Below, piece by piece: positions 23,439-30,905 of a stretch of 64,000 nucleotides of DNA. Origin of the DNA: Halothiobacillus sp. (GTDB lineage: Bacteria; Pseudomonadota; Gammaproteobacteria; Halothiobacillales; Halothiobacillaceae); assembly GCA_016278265.1 (NCBI GenBank), contig JADQCE010000003.1:124001-188000 (forward strand). The letters run 5' to 3'. Position 1 is the stretch's first letter. Every line of letters begins with the position of its first letter. Both the position numbers and the translations under genes were made by a program. Under the pieces are notes generated by a model. The model saw only the letters and a list, made by a program, of their open reading frames with translations, did not search any database and was not told the DNA's origin.

Positions 23439-24035
23439 ATGAAAACCGGCCACGAAATCACCGTCTGGGACCGCTTCGTGCGGCTGTTTCACTGGCTGCT
23501 GGCAGCGGCCTTTCTCACCGCCTACCTGGTGGAAGACGACTGGCTCGGCGTGCACGTCTGGGCGGGGTATCTCGTCTTCAGCCTGGTGGTGCTGCGCATC
23601 GCCTGGGGACTCGTCGGCAGCGAGCACGCCCGCTTCGCCGATTTCGTCCGCCGCCCCCGCGAGGTGTTCGCCTACCTGAAGTCGACCCTCGCCGGACGCG
23701 CACGCCGCTATCTGGGCCACAACCCGGCCGGCGGAGTGATGGTGATCGCCCTGATGGGCTCACTGCTGACCACCACCGTGCTCGGCATGTTGCTGCTCGG
23801 CTCAGAGCCGGGCAATGCCCTCTACGGCGTGGTGAGCCAGCTCGGCCTAGCCGGGGAAGCGGGCGAAGAGGCGCTGGAGGAAACCCACGAATTCTTCGCC
23901 AACGTCACACTCGCCCTGATCGGCCTGCATGTGTTGGGCGTGCTGCTCAGCAGCCTGGCGCATCGCGAGAACCTCGTTCGCGCCATGATCACCGGCCGCA
24001 AACGCCTCAACCACCCCGAGGAGGACCAGGCATGA
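23439..24035 (+). CDS. Cytochrome b561-family membrane protein
   Basis: A 198-aa di-heme cytochrome b of the bacterial b561/Ni-hydrogenase b-subunit type. Four membrane helices are visible. Histidines in RLFHWLL, GVHVWAGY, EETHEFF and IGLHVLGV are placed for two hemes. Such proteins shuttle electrons between quinol and a periplasmic partner, often a small cytochrome c. Start ATG at 23439; the 56 residues upstream in frame lack coding character. It is translationally coupled to a 43-aa membrane peptide (ATGA overlap). Confidence 0.85.
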   Translation: MKTGHEITVWDRFVRLFHWLLAAAFLTAYLVEDDWLGVHVWAGYLVFSLVVLRIAWGLVGSEHARFADFVRRPREVFAYLKSTLAGRARRYLGHNPAGGVMVIALMGSLLTTTVLGMLLLGSEPGNALYGVVSQLGLAGEAGEEALEETHEFFANVTLALIGLHVLGVLLSSLAHRENLVRAMITGRKRLNHPEEDQA

Positions 24036-24163
24036 AAACCCGGATTCCCGCCTTCACCCTCATGGTGCTGCTGGCACTGGGACTGGCCGCCTTCGGTTGG
24101 TGGCAACTAGGCGACGTGCCCCTGGTAGAGAGCGAGGAGCACGAGCACGCCGAGGACGACTAG
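24032..24163 (+). CDS. 43-aa membrane peptide with acidic/His tail, coupled to cytochrome b561
   Basis: Not previously listed as an open frame because of its size. The ATG overlaps the TGA of the cytochrome gene (ATGA). The product has a basic start (MKTR), one membrane helix (about residues 6-25, ending FGWWQL) and a short outward tail with the charged stretch ESEEHEHAEDD. Codon use matches the neighbours. The position suggests a small accessory subunit of the cytochrome; the acidic His tail could bind a metal or dock a cytochrome c. Function unknown. Confidence 0.7.
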   Translation: MKTRIPAFTLMVLLALGLAAFGWWQLGDVPLVESEEHEHAEDD

Positions 24164-24213
24164 CGCCTCGCTCGTGGGGACCGGCTGACCAGTCAGGCCT
24201 TCGCTTGCGCTCG

Positions 24214-25485
24214 TCAGCGGCTGATCGCCCGCCAACCGATATCACGACGGCAGAAGCCACCCTCGAATTGCACCTTATCGACCCCGGCGTAGGCGGCCTG
24301 CTGTGCGGCCTCGACGGTCTCGCCCAGCGCGGTGATGCAGAGTACGCGCCCGCCGTTAGTGACGACCTGGCCATCCTTCTCGGCCGTGCCGGCGTGGAAG
24401 GCCTTCACGCCCGCGGGCAGCGCGTCGAGACCGCTTATCACGTCACCCTTCGACGAGCTCTCCGGGTAGCCTGCCGAGGCAAGCACCACGCCCACGGCCG
24501 CCTTCGGGGTCCAGTCCGCGGTCACCGTGTCGAGGGTGCCGTTAATGCCGGCCTCGAGCAGGTCGACGAGATCGCTGTCCAGGCGCATTAGAACTGGCTG
24601 GGTCTCCGGGTCACCGAAGCGGCAGTTGAACTCGAGCACCTGCGGCTCGCCATCCGCCCCGATCATCAAGCCGGCATAGAGAAAGCCGCTGTACGGCAGA
24701 CCATCGAGGGCCATGCCCTTCACGGTCGGCTCGATCACCCGCTCCATGACCTTGGCGATCATGGCGTCGTCGAGTACCGGGGCGGGCGAGTAGGCGCCCA
24801 TGCCGCCCGTGTTGGGGCCTTTGTCGCCCGCGTCGCGGGCCTTGTGGTCCTGGCTGGAGGCCATCGGCAGGATGTGCTCGCCGTCGACCATGACGATGAA
24901 GCTCGCCTCCTCGCCCTCGAGGAATGACTCGACCACCACGCGCGCGCCGGCGGCACCGAACTGGCCCGCGAAGATATCGCGGATCGCCGCCTCGGCTTCC
25001 TCGATGCTCTGCGCGACGATCACACCCTTGCCAGCGGCCAGCCCATCGGCCTTCACCACCACCGGGGCGCCGTGCTCATGGACGAAATCGATCGCCGGGG
25101 CCGCGGTGTCAAACACCCGGTAGGTCGCGGTCGGGATGCCGTGGCGCTCCATGAAGTCCTTGGCGAAGGCCTTGGAGCCCTCCAATTGGGCCGCCTGGCG
25201 TGTGGGGCCGAAGATTGGCAGCTTGGCGTCGCGAAAGGTATCGACCACACCCTCGACCAAGGGAGCCTCAGGGCCGACCACGGTCAGATCAATGGCGTTG
25301 TCGGCGGCGAAGGCGACCAGTTCAGCGACGTTGGTTGCTGAAATCGGCACGTTGCGGCATTTGGCCTCGGTGGCCGTGCCGGGGTTGCCCGGGGCAACAA
25401 AGACCGTTTCCACCCGCGGCGACTGGGCGATCTTCCACGCCAGGGCGTGCTCGCGGCCGCCTCCACCGATTACCAGTACCTTCAT
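24214..25485 (-). CDS. purD: Phosphoribosylamine-glycine ligase
   Basis: A 423-aa ATP-grasp enzyme, second step of purine synthesis. The N-terminal MKVLVIGGGGREHALAWK, the GPEAPLVEGVVD segment and the ATP-grasp loop VVKADGLAAGKGVIVA are intact, as is FNCRFGDPETQ. It stands without other pur genes in the window. Confidence 0.97.
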   Translation of the reverse strand: MKVLVIGGGGREHALAWKIAQSPRVETVFVAPGNPGTATEAKCRNVPISATNVAELVAFAADNAIDLTVVGPEAPLVEGVVDTFRDAKLPIFGPTRQAAQLEGSKAFAKDFMERHGIPTATYRVFDTAAPAIDFVHEHGAPVVVKADGLAAGKGVIVAQSIEEAEAAIRDIFAGQFGAAGARVVVESFLEGEEASFIVMVDGEHILPMASSQDHKARDAGDKGPNTGGMGAYSPAPVLDDAMIAKVMERVIEPTVKGMALDGLPYSGFLYAGLMIGADGEPQVLEFNCRFGDPETQPVLMRLDSDLVDLLEAGINGTLDTVTADWTPKAAVGVVLASAGYPESSSKGDVISGLDALPAGVKAFHAGTAEKDGQVVTNGGRVLCITALGETVEAAQQAAYAGVDKVQFEGGFCRRDIGWRAISR

Positions 25486-25649
25486 GCCTTTACCTCCAAG
25501 CCTTCACCAGGCTACGCATCTGCTCGATTCGTCCGCCACCTAGTCACACTGGCCGGCGAACAGGATTGGACCGCATTCTACATCAGCCCGCGATACCAAC
25601 TGGCCAAGTCCACGGCCGCTGCATCGGCCGGCTGGCCTACAATGCCGGG

Positions 25650-26111
25650 ATGCCTTCCATCATGCTGTTCGAACCCGAGATCCCGCCCAATACCGGCAAC
25701 CTGATCCGGCTGTGCGCCAATACCGGCTCTCAGCTGCATCTGGTCGAGCCGCTGGGTTTTTCGTTGTCCGACAAGGCAGTACGCCGGGCGGGCCTCGACT
25801 ACCACGAATTGACCCACGTCCACCGGCACGCCGATCTCGAACAGGCCCGTGCGGCCGTGCCGGGCCGGCTGCTGGCCTTCTCTACGCGCGGCACGACGCG
25901 TTACGACCGGGTCGACTACCGAGCCGACGACGTGCTGCTGTTCGGCCCCGAGACCCGCGGTCTACCCGACGACGTACTCGAGACACTGCCCGCATCACAA
26001 CGACTCTACCTACCGATGGTGCCGGGATCGCGCAGCCTAAACCTGGCCAATGCCGCCGCGGTGGCCTTCTTCGAGGCCTGGCGGCAACTGAACTTCACGG
26101 GGGCGAAATGA
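25650..26111 (+). CDS. trmL: tRNA (cytidine/uridine-34-2'-O)-methyltransferase
   Basis: A 153-aa SPOUT-fold dimeric methyltransferase acting on the wobble ribose of tRNA-Leu. The knot motifs are present: PPNTGNLIRLCANTG near the N terminus, LLFGPETRGLP in the middle, and YLPMVPGSRSLNLANAAAV at the end. The ATG at 25650 gives the normal size; the longer upstream reading is rejected. The stop overlaps the trmO start (ATGA). Confidence 0.95.
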   Translation: MPSIMLFEPEIPPNTGNLIRLCANTGSQLHLVEPLGFSLSDKAVRRAGLDYHELTHVHRHADLEQARAAVPGRLLAFSTRGTTRYDRVDYRADDVLLFGPETRGLPDDVLETLPASQRLYLPMVPGSRSLNLANAAAVAFFEAWRQLNFTGAK

Positions 26112-26809
26112 CGGACGACTGGCGCATGGAACCCATCGGGCACATTGAAAGCCCGTACCGGGAGGGGTTCGGCATCCCGCGTCAGTCGGGCATCGTGCCG
26201 GCAGCAACCGGCATCCTGGTACCCACGGCCGAGTGGCGGGATCCCACCGCGTGGCAGGGCATCGAAGCGTTTTCCCACCTGTGGCTGGTGTGGGTATTCC
26301 ATGCCAAGCGGCGCATGCAGACCGGTGACCGCAAGGCGGTGCGGCCACCGCGACTGGGGGGCAACGAACGGGTAGGTGTGTTCGCCAGCCGCGCCCCGAT
26401 AAGGCCCAACCCGATCGGGCTGTCGGTGGTGCGATTGATTGACGTGCAGCAGGTCGATGGCGGGGTGCGGCTGCACTTGGGCGGGCTGGATCTGCTCGAC
26501 GGTACGCCGATCCTCGACGTCAAGCCGCACGTGCCCTACGCCGACTGCCCGGCCGACAGCCGCGGCGGCTGGGCCAGCGCCCCGCCGGAGAGGCTGGCCG
26601 TGGTCTGGGGCGCGGCCGAGCCGTGGCTGGAACGGCTGTCACCCGAACGGATCGCGCTAATCGAGCAGACGCTCGCCCAGGACCCGCGCCCGGCATTCCA
26701 CGACGACGCCGACCGGGTCTACGGCATGCGCATTGAGGAGATCGACGTGCGCTTTGTGGTGCGCGAGCATCGCGCGGAGATCCGCGAGATCGTGCCGGCG
26801 ACGGACTGA
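26108..26809 (+). CDS. trmO: tRNA m6t6A37 methyltransferase TrmO (TsaA/YaeB)
   Basis: A 233-aa enzyme adding the N6 methyl group to t6A37. The family's IGHIESPYREGFGIPRQ opening, the ASRAPIRPNPIGLSVV block and the LDGTPILDVKPHVPYAD segment are all recognisable. Translationally coupled to trmL, which also modifies the anticodon loop. Confidence 0.93.
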   Translation: MTDDWRMEPIGHIESPYREGFGIPRQSGIVPAATGILVPTAEWRDPTAWQGIEAFSHLWLVWVFHAKRRMQTGDRKAVRPPRLGGNERVGVFASRAPIRPNPIGLSVVRLIDVQQVDGGVRLHLGGLDLLDGTPILDVKPHVPYADCPADSRGGWASAPPERLAVVWGAAEPWLERLSPERIALIEQTLAQDPRPAFHDDADRVYGMRIEEIDVRFVVREHRAEIREIVPATD

Positions 26810-26845
26810 CGATCTCGGTCGGGGGATCAGCAGCCCCGTACGGAC

Positions 26846-27853
26846 TCAGTCCTCGGGACGCGGGTCGCGGGCGAGCAACTCGGCCACGGCTTGCCGGGCG
26901 GGCAGCCCATCGTAGAGCACGCGATAGACGCCCTCAGTGATCGGCATGTCCTGGCCGTGATCCTGGGCCAGTCGATGCCCCTCGCGGGCGGCACTGATGC
27001 CCTCGACCGCCTGGCCGATCCCGGCGACCGCGGCCTCCACCGACTCACCCTTTGCCAGCCGAAGACCGAACTGCCGGTTGCGCGAATGATCGTCGGTGCA
27101 GGTCAGCACCAAGTCACCCAAGCCAGCCAGGCCGGTGAAGGTCTCCACCCGTGCACCCATCGCCTCGCCGAGGCGCATGATCTCGGCCAGGCCACGCGTG
27201 ATCAGCGCGGCGCGGGTATTGGCCCCGAAGCCAAAGCCATCGGACACGCCGGCAGCGATCGCCAGCACGTTCTTCAGCCCGCCGGCCAGCTCGATCCCCA
27301 CCACGTCGCTGCTGGGGTAGCAGCGGATATGGTCGTTGCGCAGGGCATCGGCGACCTGTTCGGCGACCGCCCGATCCTGACTGCCGACGGCCAGCGCCGC
27401 CGGCCGGCCATGCGCCACCTCGATGGCGAAGGTCGGCCCCGAGACCACCGCGAAGGGCACATCGCCCAGCGCGCCGGCCACCAGTTCGTCGATACGCCGC
27501 CCCGTACCAGGCTCAAACCCCTTGGAGGCGGTGACGTAAATCGCCGAACGGGGCAGCGCCGCGGCGTGCTCCGCGAGGAACTCGCCCAGGATCTTGGTTG
27601 GCAGCACCAGCCACACCTGGTCGGCATCCTCGACGGCCCAAGACAGGTCGGAACCGGCACGCAGCGTCTCCGGCAGGTCGATCCCCGGCAGGTAACGCGC
27701 GTTCTGGTGATCGCGGTCGATGGCAGACGCCTGCTCGGCATCACGCGCCCAGAGGCGCACCCGGGCACCGTTCGCCGCCAGCAGGGCTGCCAGCGCGGTA
27801 CCCCAGGAGCCGGCGCCGAGCACCGCGATCCGTGTGTGTTCCGGCCCACTCAT
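26846..27853 (-). CDS. gpsA: NAD(P)-dependent glycerol-3-phosphate dehydrogenase
   Basis: A 335-aa cytosolic enzyme reducing dihydroxyacetone phosphate for phospholipid synthesis. The N-terminal Rossmann loop VLGAGSWGTALAALLA, VVSGPTFAIEV and the catalytic-lysine region GGLKNVLAIAAGVSDGFGFG are intact. It begins 9 bp after secB, the order found in E. coli. Confidence 0.97.
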   Translation of the reverse strand: MSGPEHTRIAVLGAGSWGTALAALLAANGARVRLWARDAEQASAIDRDHQNARYLPGIDLPETLRAGSDLSWAVEDADQVWLVLPTKILGEFLAEHAAALPRSAIYVTASKGFEPGTGRRIDELVAGALGDVPFAVVSGPTFAIEVAHGRPAALAVGSQDRAVAEQVADALRNDHIRCYPSSDVVGIELAGGLKNVLAIAAGVSDGFGFGANTRAALITRGLAEIMRLGEAMGARVETFTGLAGLGDLVLTCTDDHSRNRQFGLRLAKGESVEAAVAGIGQAVEGISAAREGHRLAQDHGQDMPITEGVYRVLYDGLPARQAVAELLARDPRPED

Positions 27854-27862
27854 CGCGATGGA

Positions 27863-28372
27863 TCAGTTCGGCCGGGCATCCGGCGCTTCGTCCGCCTGAG
27901 CCGCCCGTTGCTGCTCGTGCTGAATGTACAGGGCCTCGAAGTTGATCGGCTGGAGAACCATCTGCGGGAAGCCGCCCTTCATCACCAGGTCACCGACCGT
28001 CTCGCGGATGTAGGGAAAGATCTGCGTCGGGCAGTAGGCACCCAACAGCTGACGTCGTGTGGCGTCGTCGAACCCCTTGATCGTGAACACACCGCCGTAC
28101 TGCACCTCGGCGAGATAGATGGTCTTCTCAGCGTGCGTCGCGGTAACGGTGATCGTCAGCTCGGTCTCGAAGGCCGTGTCACTCAGGCGCGTGGCATTGT
28201 TGCCCACCTGGACGCTGACCTCGGGTTTCCAGTCGTCATGCGTGAAGATGTCCGGCGCCTGCGGCGACTCGAAAGACAGGTCCTTGAGGTAGATCTTCTG
28301 CACGAAGAACTGCTGTTCGTTGCCTTCCGTTGCCTGGCCATTGCCGGCGGCGGTGTTTTCGCCCTCTGCCAT
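27863..28372 (-). CDS. secB: Export chaperone SecB
   Basis: A 169-aa tetrameric chaperone that keeps preproteins unfolded and passes them to SecA. FFVQKIYLKDLSFESPQAP, AYCPTQIFPYIRETV and GGFPQMVLQPINFEALY are diagnostic. The acidic N terminus and Ala-rich tail are disordered extensions. Cotranscribed with gpsA and probably trxC. Confidence 0.97.
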   Translation of the reverse strand: MAEGENTAAGNGQATEGNEQQFFVQKIYLKDLSFESPQAPDIFTHDDWKPEVSVQVGNNATRLSDTAFETELTITVTATHAEKTIYLAEVQYGGVFTIKGFDDATRRQLLGAYCPTQIFPYIRETVGDLVMKGGFPQMVLQPINFEALYIQHEQQRAAQADEAPDARPN

Positions 28373-28408
28373 GTCGGTATTTCCTGGTCGTGGTTTGTTC
28401 GTTTGGAT

Positions 28409-28846
28409 TCAGCGGATGCCGTGCCCCGCCAGCCACTGCGTCAATTGCGCGGCCGGCAGGGCACCGGAGAGGCGGTCGATCTCGCGACCGCCGGAGAAAA
28501 GGATCATCGTCGGTATGCTACGAATAGCAAAGCGTGCCGAGACGGCAGGCGCCCGCTCGGTCTCGAGCTTGGCGACCACCAGCCGGCCCCGGAAATCGCG
28601 CGCCAGTTGATCGAAGGTGGGGGCCATCATCTTGCAGGGTCCGCACCATTCGGCCCAGAAATCGACCAGCACCGGCAGGTCGTTGCGGCCGATGTGCCGA
28701 TCGAATCCGGCCTCGTCCAACGTGATCGGCTGGCCGGGGAACAGCGGCTGGCTGCAACGGCCGCACTTGCCGCCACCGAGGCGGTCGGCGGGTAGGCGAT
28801 TGACCGCCCCACAGCCGGGACAAACCACGTGTCTGGATTCACTCAT
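28409..28846 (-). CDS. trxC: Thioredoxin 2 with N-terminal zinc ribbon
   Basis: A 145-aa protein. Two CxxC pairs (C9/C12 and C28/C31) form the zinc finger that defines TrxC; the thioredoxin fold has WCGPCK at C68/C71 and SIPTMILF. In E. coli trxC is a separate OxyR target. Here it lies inside the rhodanese-grxC-secB-gpsA run, between grxC and secB. Confidence 0.93.
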   Translation of the reverse strand: MSESRHVVCPGCGAVNRLPADRLGGGKCGRCSQPLFPGQPITLDEAGFDRHIGRNDLPVLVDFWAEWCGPCKMMAPTFDQLARDFRGRLVVAKLETERAPAVSARFAIRSIPTMILFSGGREIDRLSGALPAAQLTQWLAGHGIR

Positions 28847-28920
28847 TGCGGCGCATCCTCTCGCTCCATGCCAGCCTCAATGATAGCGCGAAGAGACATT
28901 ACCGGCGCCAACGTCGCGCG

Positions 28921-29247
28921 TCAGGCACCCGCGACCGGCGGATCACCGGCGGCACGACGTGCCTCGGCCTCCACCAGCGACATCAATCGATCGTCACGAT
29001 CCAAGGCCGCCAGTTCATCATAGCCACCCACGTGCGTCTCGCCGACGAAAATCTGCGGCACCGTCAGCCGCTTGGCCCGCTGAATCATCTCGTCCTTTTT
29101 CGCCGACGAGAGCTGGACGTTGATCGACTCGAACGCCAGCCCTCGCTTTTTCAGCAGACGCTTGGCGAAATGACAGAAGGGACAGAGCGGGCTCTGGTAG
29201 ACAACGATGGCCGGCTGGTCGTTCGCTGGAGTCGATTCGGCGGTCAT
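28921..29247 (-). CDS. grxC: Glutaredoxin 3
   Basis: A 108-aa glutathione-dependent disulfide reductase with the active site CPFC (C22, C25), the VPQIFVG cis-proline loop and the GGYDELAALD glutathione-binding segment. The ATG at 29247 starts 7 bp after the rhodanese stop. Same order as E. coli yibN-grxC-secB-gpsA apart from trxC. Confidence 0.93.
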   Translation of the reverse strand: MTAESTPANDQPAIVVYQSPLCPFCHFAKRLLKKRGLAFESINVQLSSAKKDEMIQRAKRLTVPQIFVGETHVGGYDELAALDRDDRLMSLVEAEARRAAGDPPVAGA

Positions 29248-29254
29248 GCCCGAC

Positions 29255-29683
29255 TCACTTGCCCTTGCTGACGGGGTAATTCTGGCCTTCCCAGGCAAGA
29301 ATGCCCCCGCCAAGATGGCTGACGTTCTCGAAACCACCCTTGACCAGGATGTTCGCCGCCGTGGCCGACCGGTTGCCCGACCGGCAGTACAGCACCACCT
29401 CGTTGGGACTCTCGCCACGGATATCGCCAAGCTTCTTTTCCAGCTTGCCCAGCGGGATGTGGCGCGCGCCCTTGATATGTCCGGTCTTCCACTCGTTGTC
29501 TTCGCGAACATCAATCAAGGTCACGCCGTCACGACCGGCCTTGCGGGCGACCTCGGCCGGGTCGAGTGTCTTGAATTTCTGCAGGCGGCGAGAGAGTTCA
29601 TTGCTGACGAGCAGCACGATCAGGACGGCAGCCACGGTGGATAACACCCAGTGGCGAGCGAGGAAATCGATATAGGATTCCAT
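29255..29683 (-). CDS. Membrane-anchored rhodanese (YibN-like)
   Basis: A 142-aa protein with one N-terminal membrane helix (about 10-28) and a single rhodanese domain on the cytoplasmic side. The domain shows LIDVREDNEW and the active-site loop YCRSGNRS with catalytic C100. It would carry sulfane sulfur as a persulfide or protect against it. Operon head of grxC-trxC-secB-gpsA; resembles E. coli YibN in layout and neighbours. Confidence 0.9.
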   Translation of the reverse strand: MESYIDFLARHWVLSTVAAVLIVLLVSNELSRRLQKFKTLDPAEVARKAGRDGVTLIDVREDNEWKTGHIKGARHIPLGKLEKKLGDIRGESPNEVVLYCRSGNRSATAANILVKGGFENVSHLGGGILAWEGQNYPVSKGK

Positions 29684-29867
29684 GAGTGGTTCTCGAGGTT
29701 CGTGAGGGGCGTTTACGTTTAGGGAATCACTGCGCGACGCGACGCACCATGGCGGGGCTCGGGCCCGCGGGGAGGCAGCCACACCGAGGGCGAGCTGCCG
29801 ACAGACCAAAGGCCGCGTCGATTCGCGCAGCCGTTCCCGGCTGACTGCGCCATACAATGGCGGGAGC

Positions 29868-29916
29868 CCGCAAAAAATTCAAGGCACCGGCGGCCTGATG
29901 CCGATCCGGTGCCTTG
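29868..29916 (-). terminator. Terminator of the persulfide-sensor/DUF2892 operon
   Basis: An 11-bp perfect stem (CAAGGCACCGG at 29880-29890 with CCGGTGCCTTG at 29906-29916), loop of 15, followed on the minus strand by AATTTTTTGC. Confidence 0.85.
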
Positions 29917-29956
29917 CGATTGATCAACGGCGCGGCGATTGCCGCGGTCACCAGCC

Positions 29957-30169
29957 TCAGGAGGCCCGGCGAACGCCCATCTTGGCCAGAATCGCATCCA
30001 GCGGGCACAAGCAGGTGATGCCGCTCTGGAAAAGGTTAAGACCAATGAACGCCGTCAACCACAGCCAGGAGAGCTGGCCGAGATCTGCCTGGCCCGTGAC
30101 GTGCGCCAGGGCCAGGGTAGCCAGGATCATCAATCCGGCGATGATGCGAACGTAGCGATCGGTAGTCAT
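29957..30169 (-). CDS. DUF2892 (YgaP-transmembrane-type) inner membrane protein
   Basis: A 70-aa protein with two hydrophobic helices and the family signature near the end: FQSGITCLCPLDAILAKMG. In E. coli this unit is fused to a rhodanese as YgaP and sits behind the regulator YgaV; here it is separate, with a rhodanese as the next operon downstream. The cysteine pair TCLC is conserved in the family. Likely role in sulfane-sulfur or sulfide handling; the exact function is unknown. Confidence 0.82.
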   Translation of the reverse strand: MTTDRYVRIIAGLMILATLALAHVTGQADLGQLSWLWLTAFIGLNLFQSGITCLCPLDAILAKMGVRRAS

Positions 30170-30227
30170 TTCAGTGCCTCCGCAAAATCCCATGGGACGG
30201 CGCGCCCACAAGTTTGAGCGCACCTGA

Positions 30228-30264
30228 ATAGAATTATTTTATTCTATCCTAATTAAGCGGGCAA
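30228..30264 (-). promoter_or_regulatory. Promoter of DUF2892 with a palindromic operator over the -10
   Basis: On the minus strand TTGCCC (30264-30259), 17 bases, TAAAAT (30241-30236). A perfect inverted repeat ATAGAAT-6-ATTCTAT (30228-30247) covers the -10. It is the obvious candidate operator for the ArsR-family regulator encoded immediately upstream. Confidence 0.6.
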
Positions 30265-30578
30265 AAAACTTCCTGCATCATGCCGATCAGACGTAACGTC
30301 CGCGCATCGGAGACCCTGTAGAACACCCGGTTGGCATCCTTGCGCGAGGCAAGAATGCCCTTGTCGCGCAGGATGGCCAGGTGCTGGGAGATGTTGCTCT
30401 GGGTCGTGCCGACGGCCTCGACGATCTGCTGCACGCTGAGCTCGTTGTCGCCGAGCACACACAGAATCTTTAGCCGGAGCGGGTGTGACATCGCCTTGAG
30501 TGATCGTGAAGCACGCTCGATATCATCGGAGCGGCCCATCAGCCGGGTGGCGGGATATTCCTCGGTTTCCAAATTCAT
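30249..30578 (-). CDS. ArsR-family regulator of the BigR/SqrR/YgaV persulfide-sensing type
   Basis: A 109-aa winged-helix repressor. The recognition helix is VGTTQSNISQHLAILRDKGI, then the wing SRKDANRVFYRV. The two cysteines C40 (LKILCVLG) and C106 (EVFCPLN) are 66 residues apart, the same spacing as the dithiol pair of SqrR/BigR that forms a tetrasulfide with reactive sulfur species. Metal-binding motifs of ArsR/SmtB are absent. Its gene precedes a DUF2892 membrane gene, matching ygaV-ygaP. Start ATG at 30578; a 4-residue longer form exists. Confidence 0.85.
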   Translation of the reverse strand: MNLETEEYPATRLMGRSDDIERASRSLKAMSHPLRLKILCVLGDNELSVQQIVEAVGTTQSNISQHLAILRDKGILASRKDANRVFYRVSDARTLRLIGMMQEVFCPLN

Positions 30579-30905
30579 GGTTCGACCCAAGTGCTGGTTG
30601 CGGGTGACGGAAGTCGCCGCGTTCCCGCGGGAACCGGGTCAATCGCCCGGGCGCCGGCCTGCGCCGTTCGCCTCGGGCCGCCCGTGCGGCGAAATCCCTC
30701 GTGGGAAGCTCTGCTCGCCCCGTCGAGGCATTGGCAATTCGTGCATAGATTCCCCAGCTCCGTATACTACCGCTTTTGCGCCGAATTGTTGCAGTGGCCA
30801 CGCGCCCTAGACAGATACGACAACGTTCGCTCGGCGGCGCCACACCCTCTCGTTTCTCCACGATCAGGGGCAGCCTTGCCACAGTCACCGCCAATCCATC
30901 ACGCC
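30579..30905. other. Divergent intergenic region, persulfide sensor / envC
   Basis: 327 bp without a convincing gene. A GC-rich left half with several short inverted repeats gives way to an AT-richer segment around 30740-30785 that contains TATACT (30766-30771), a possible -10 for envC, with no clear -35. No tRNA or small ORF with good coding features was found. Confidence 0.4.

Noticed and set aside
30249-30578. Arsenic or zinc sensor of the ArsR/SmtB type
   Set aside because: It lacks the CxC or His/Asp metal motifs; the two cysteines match persulfide sensors instead.
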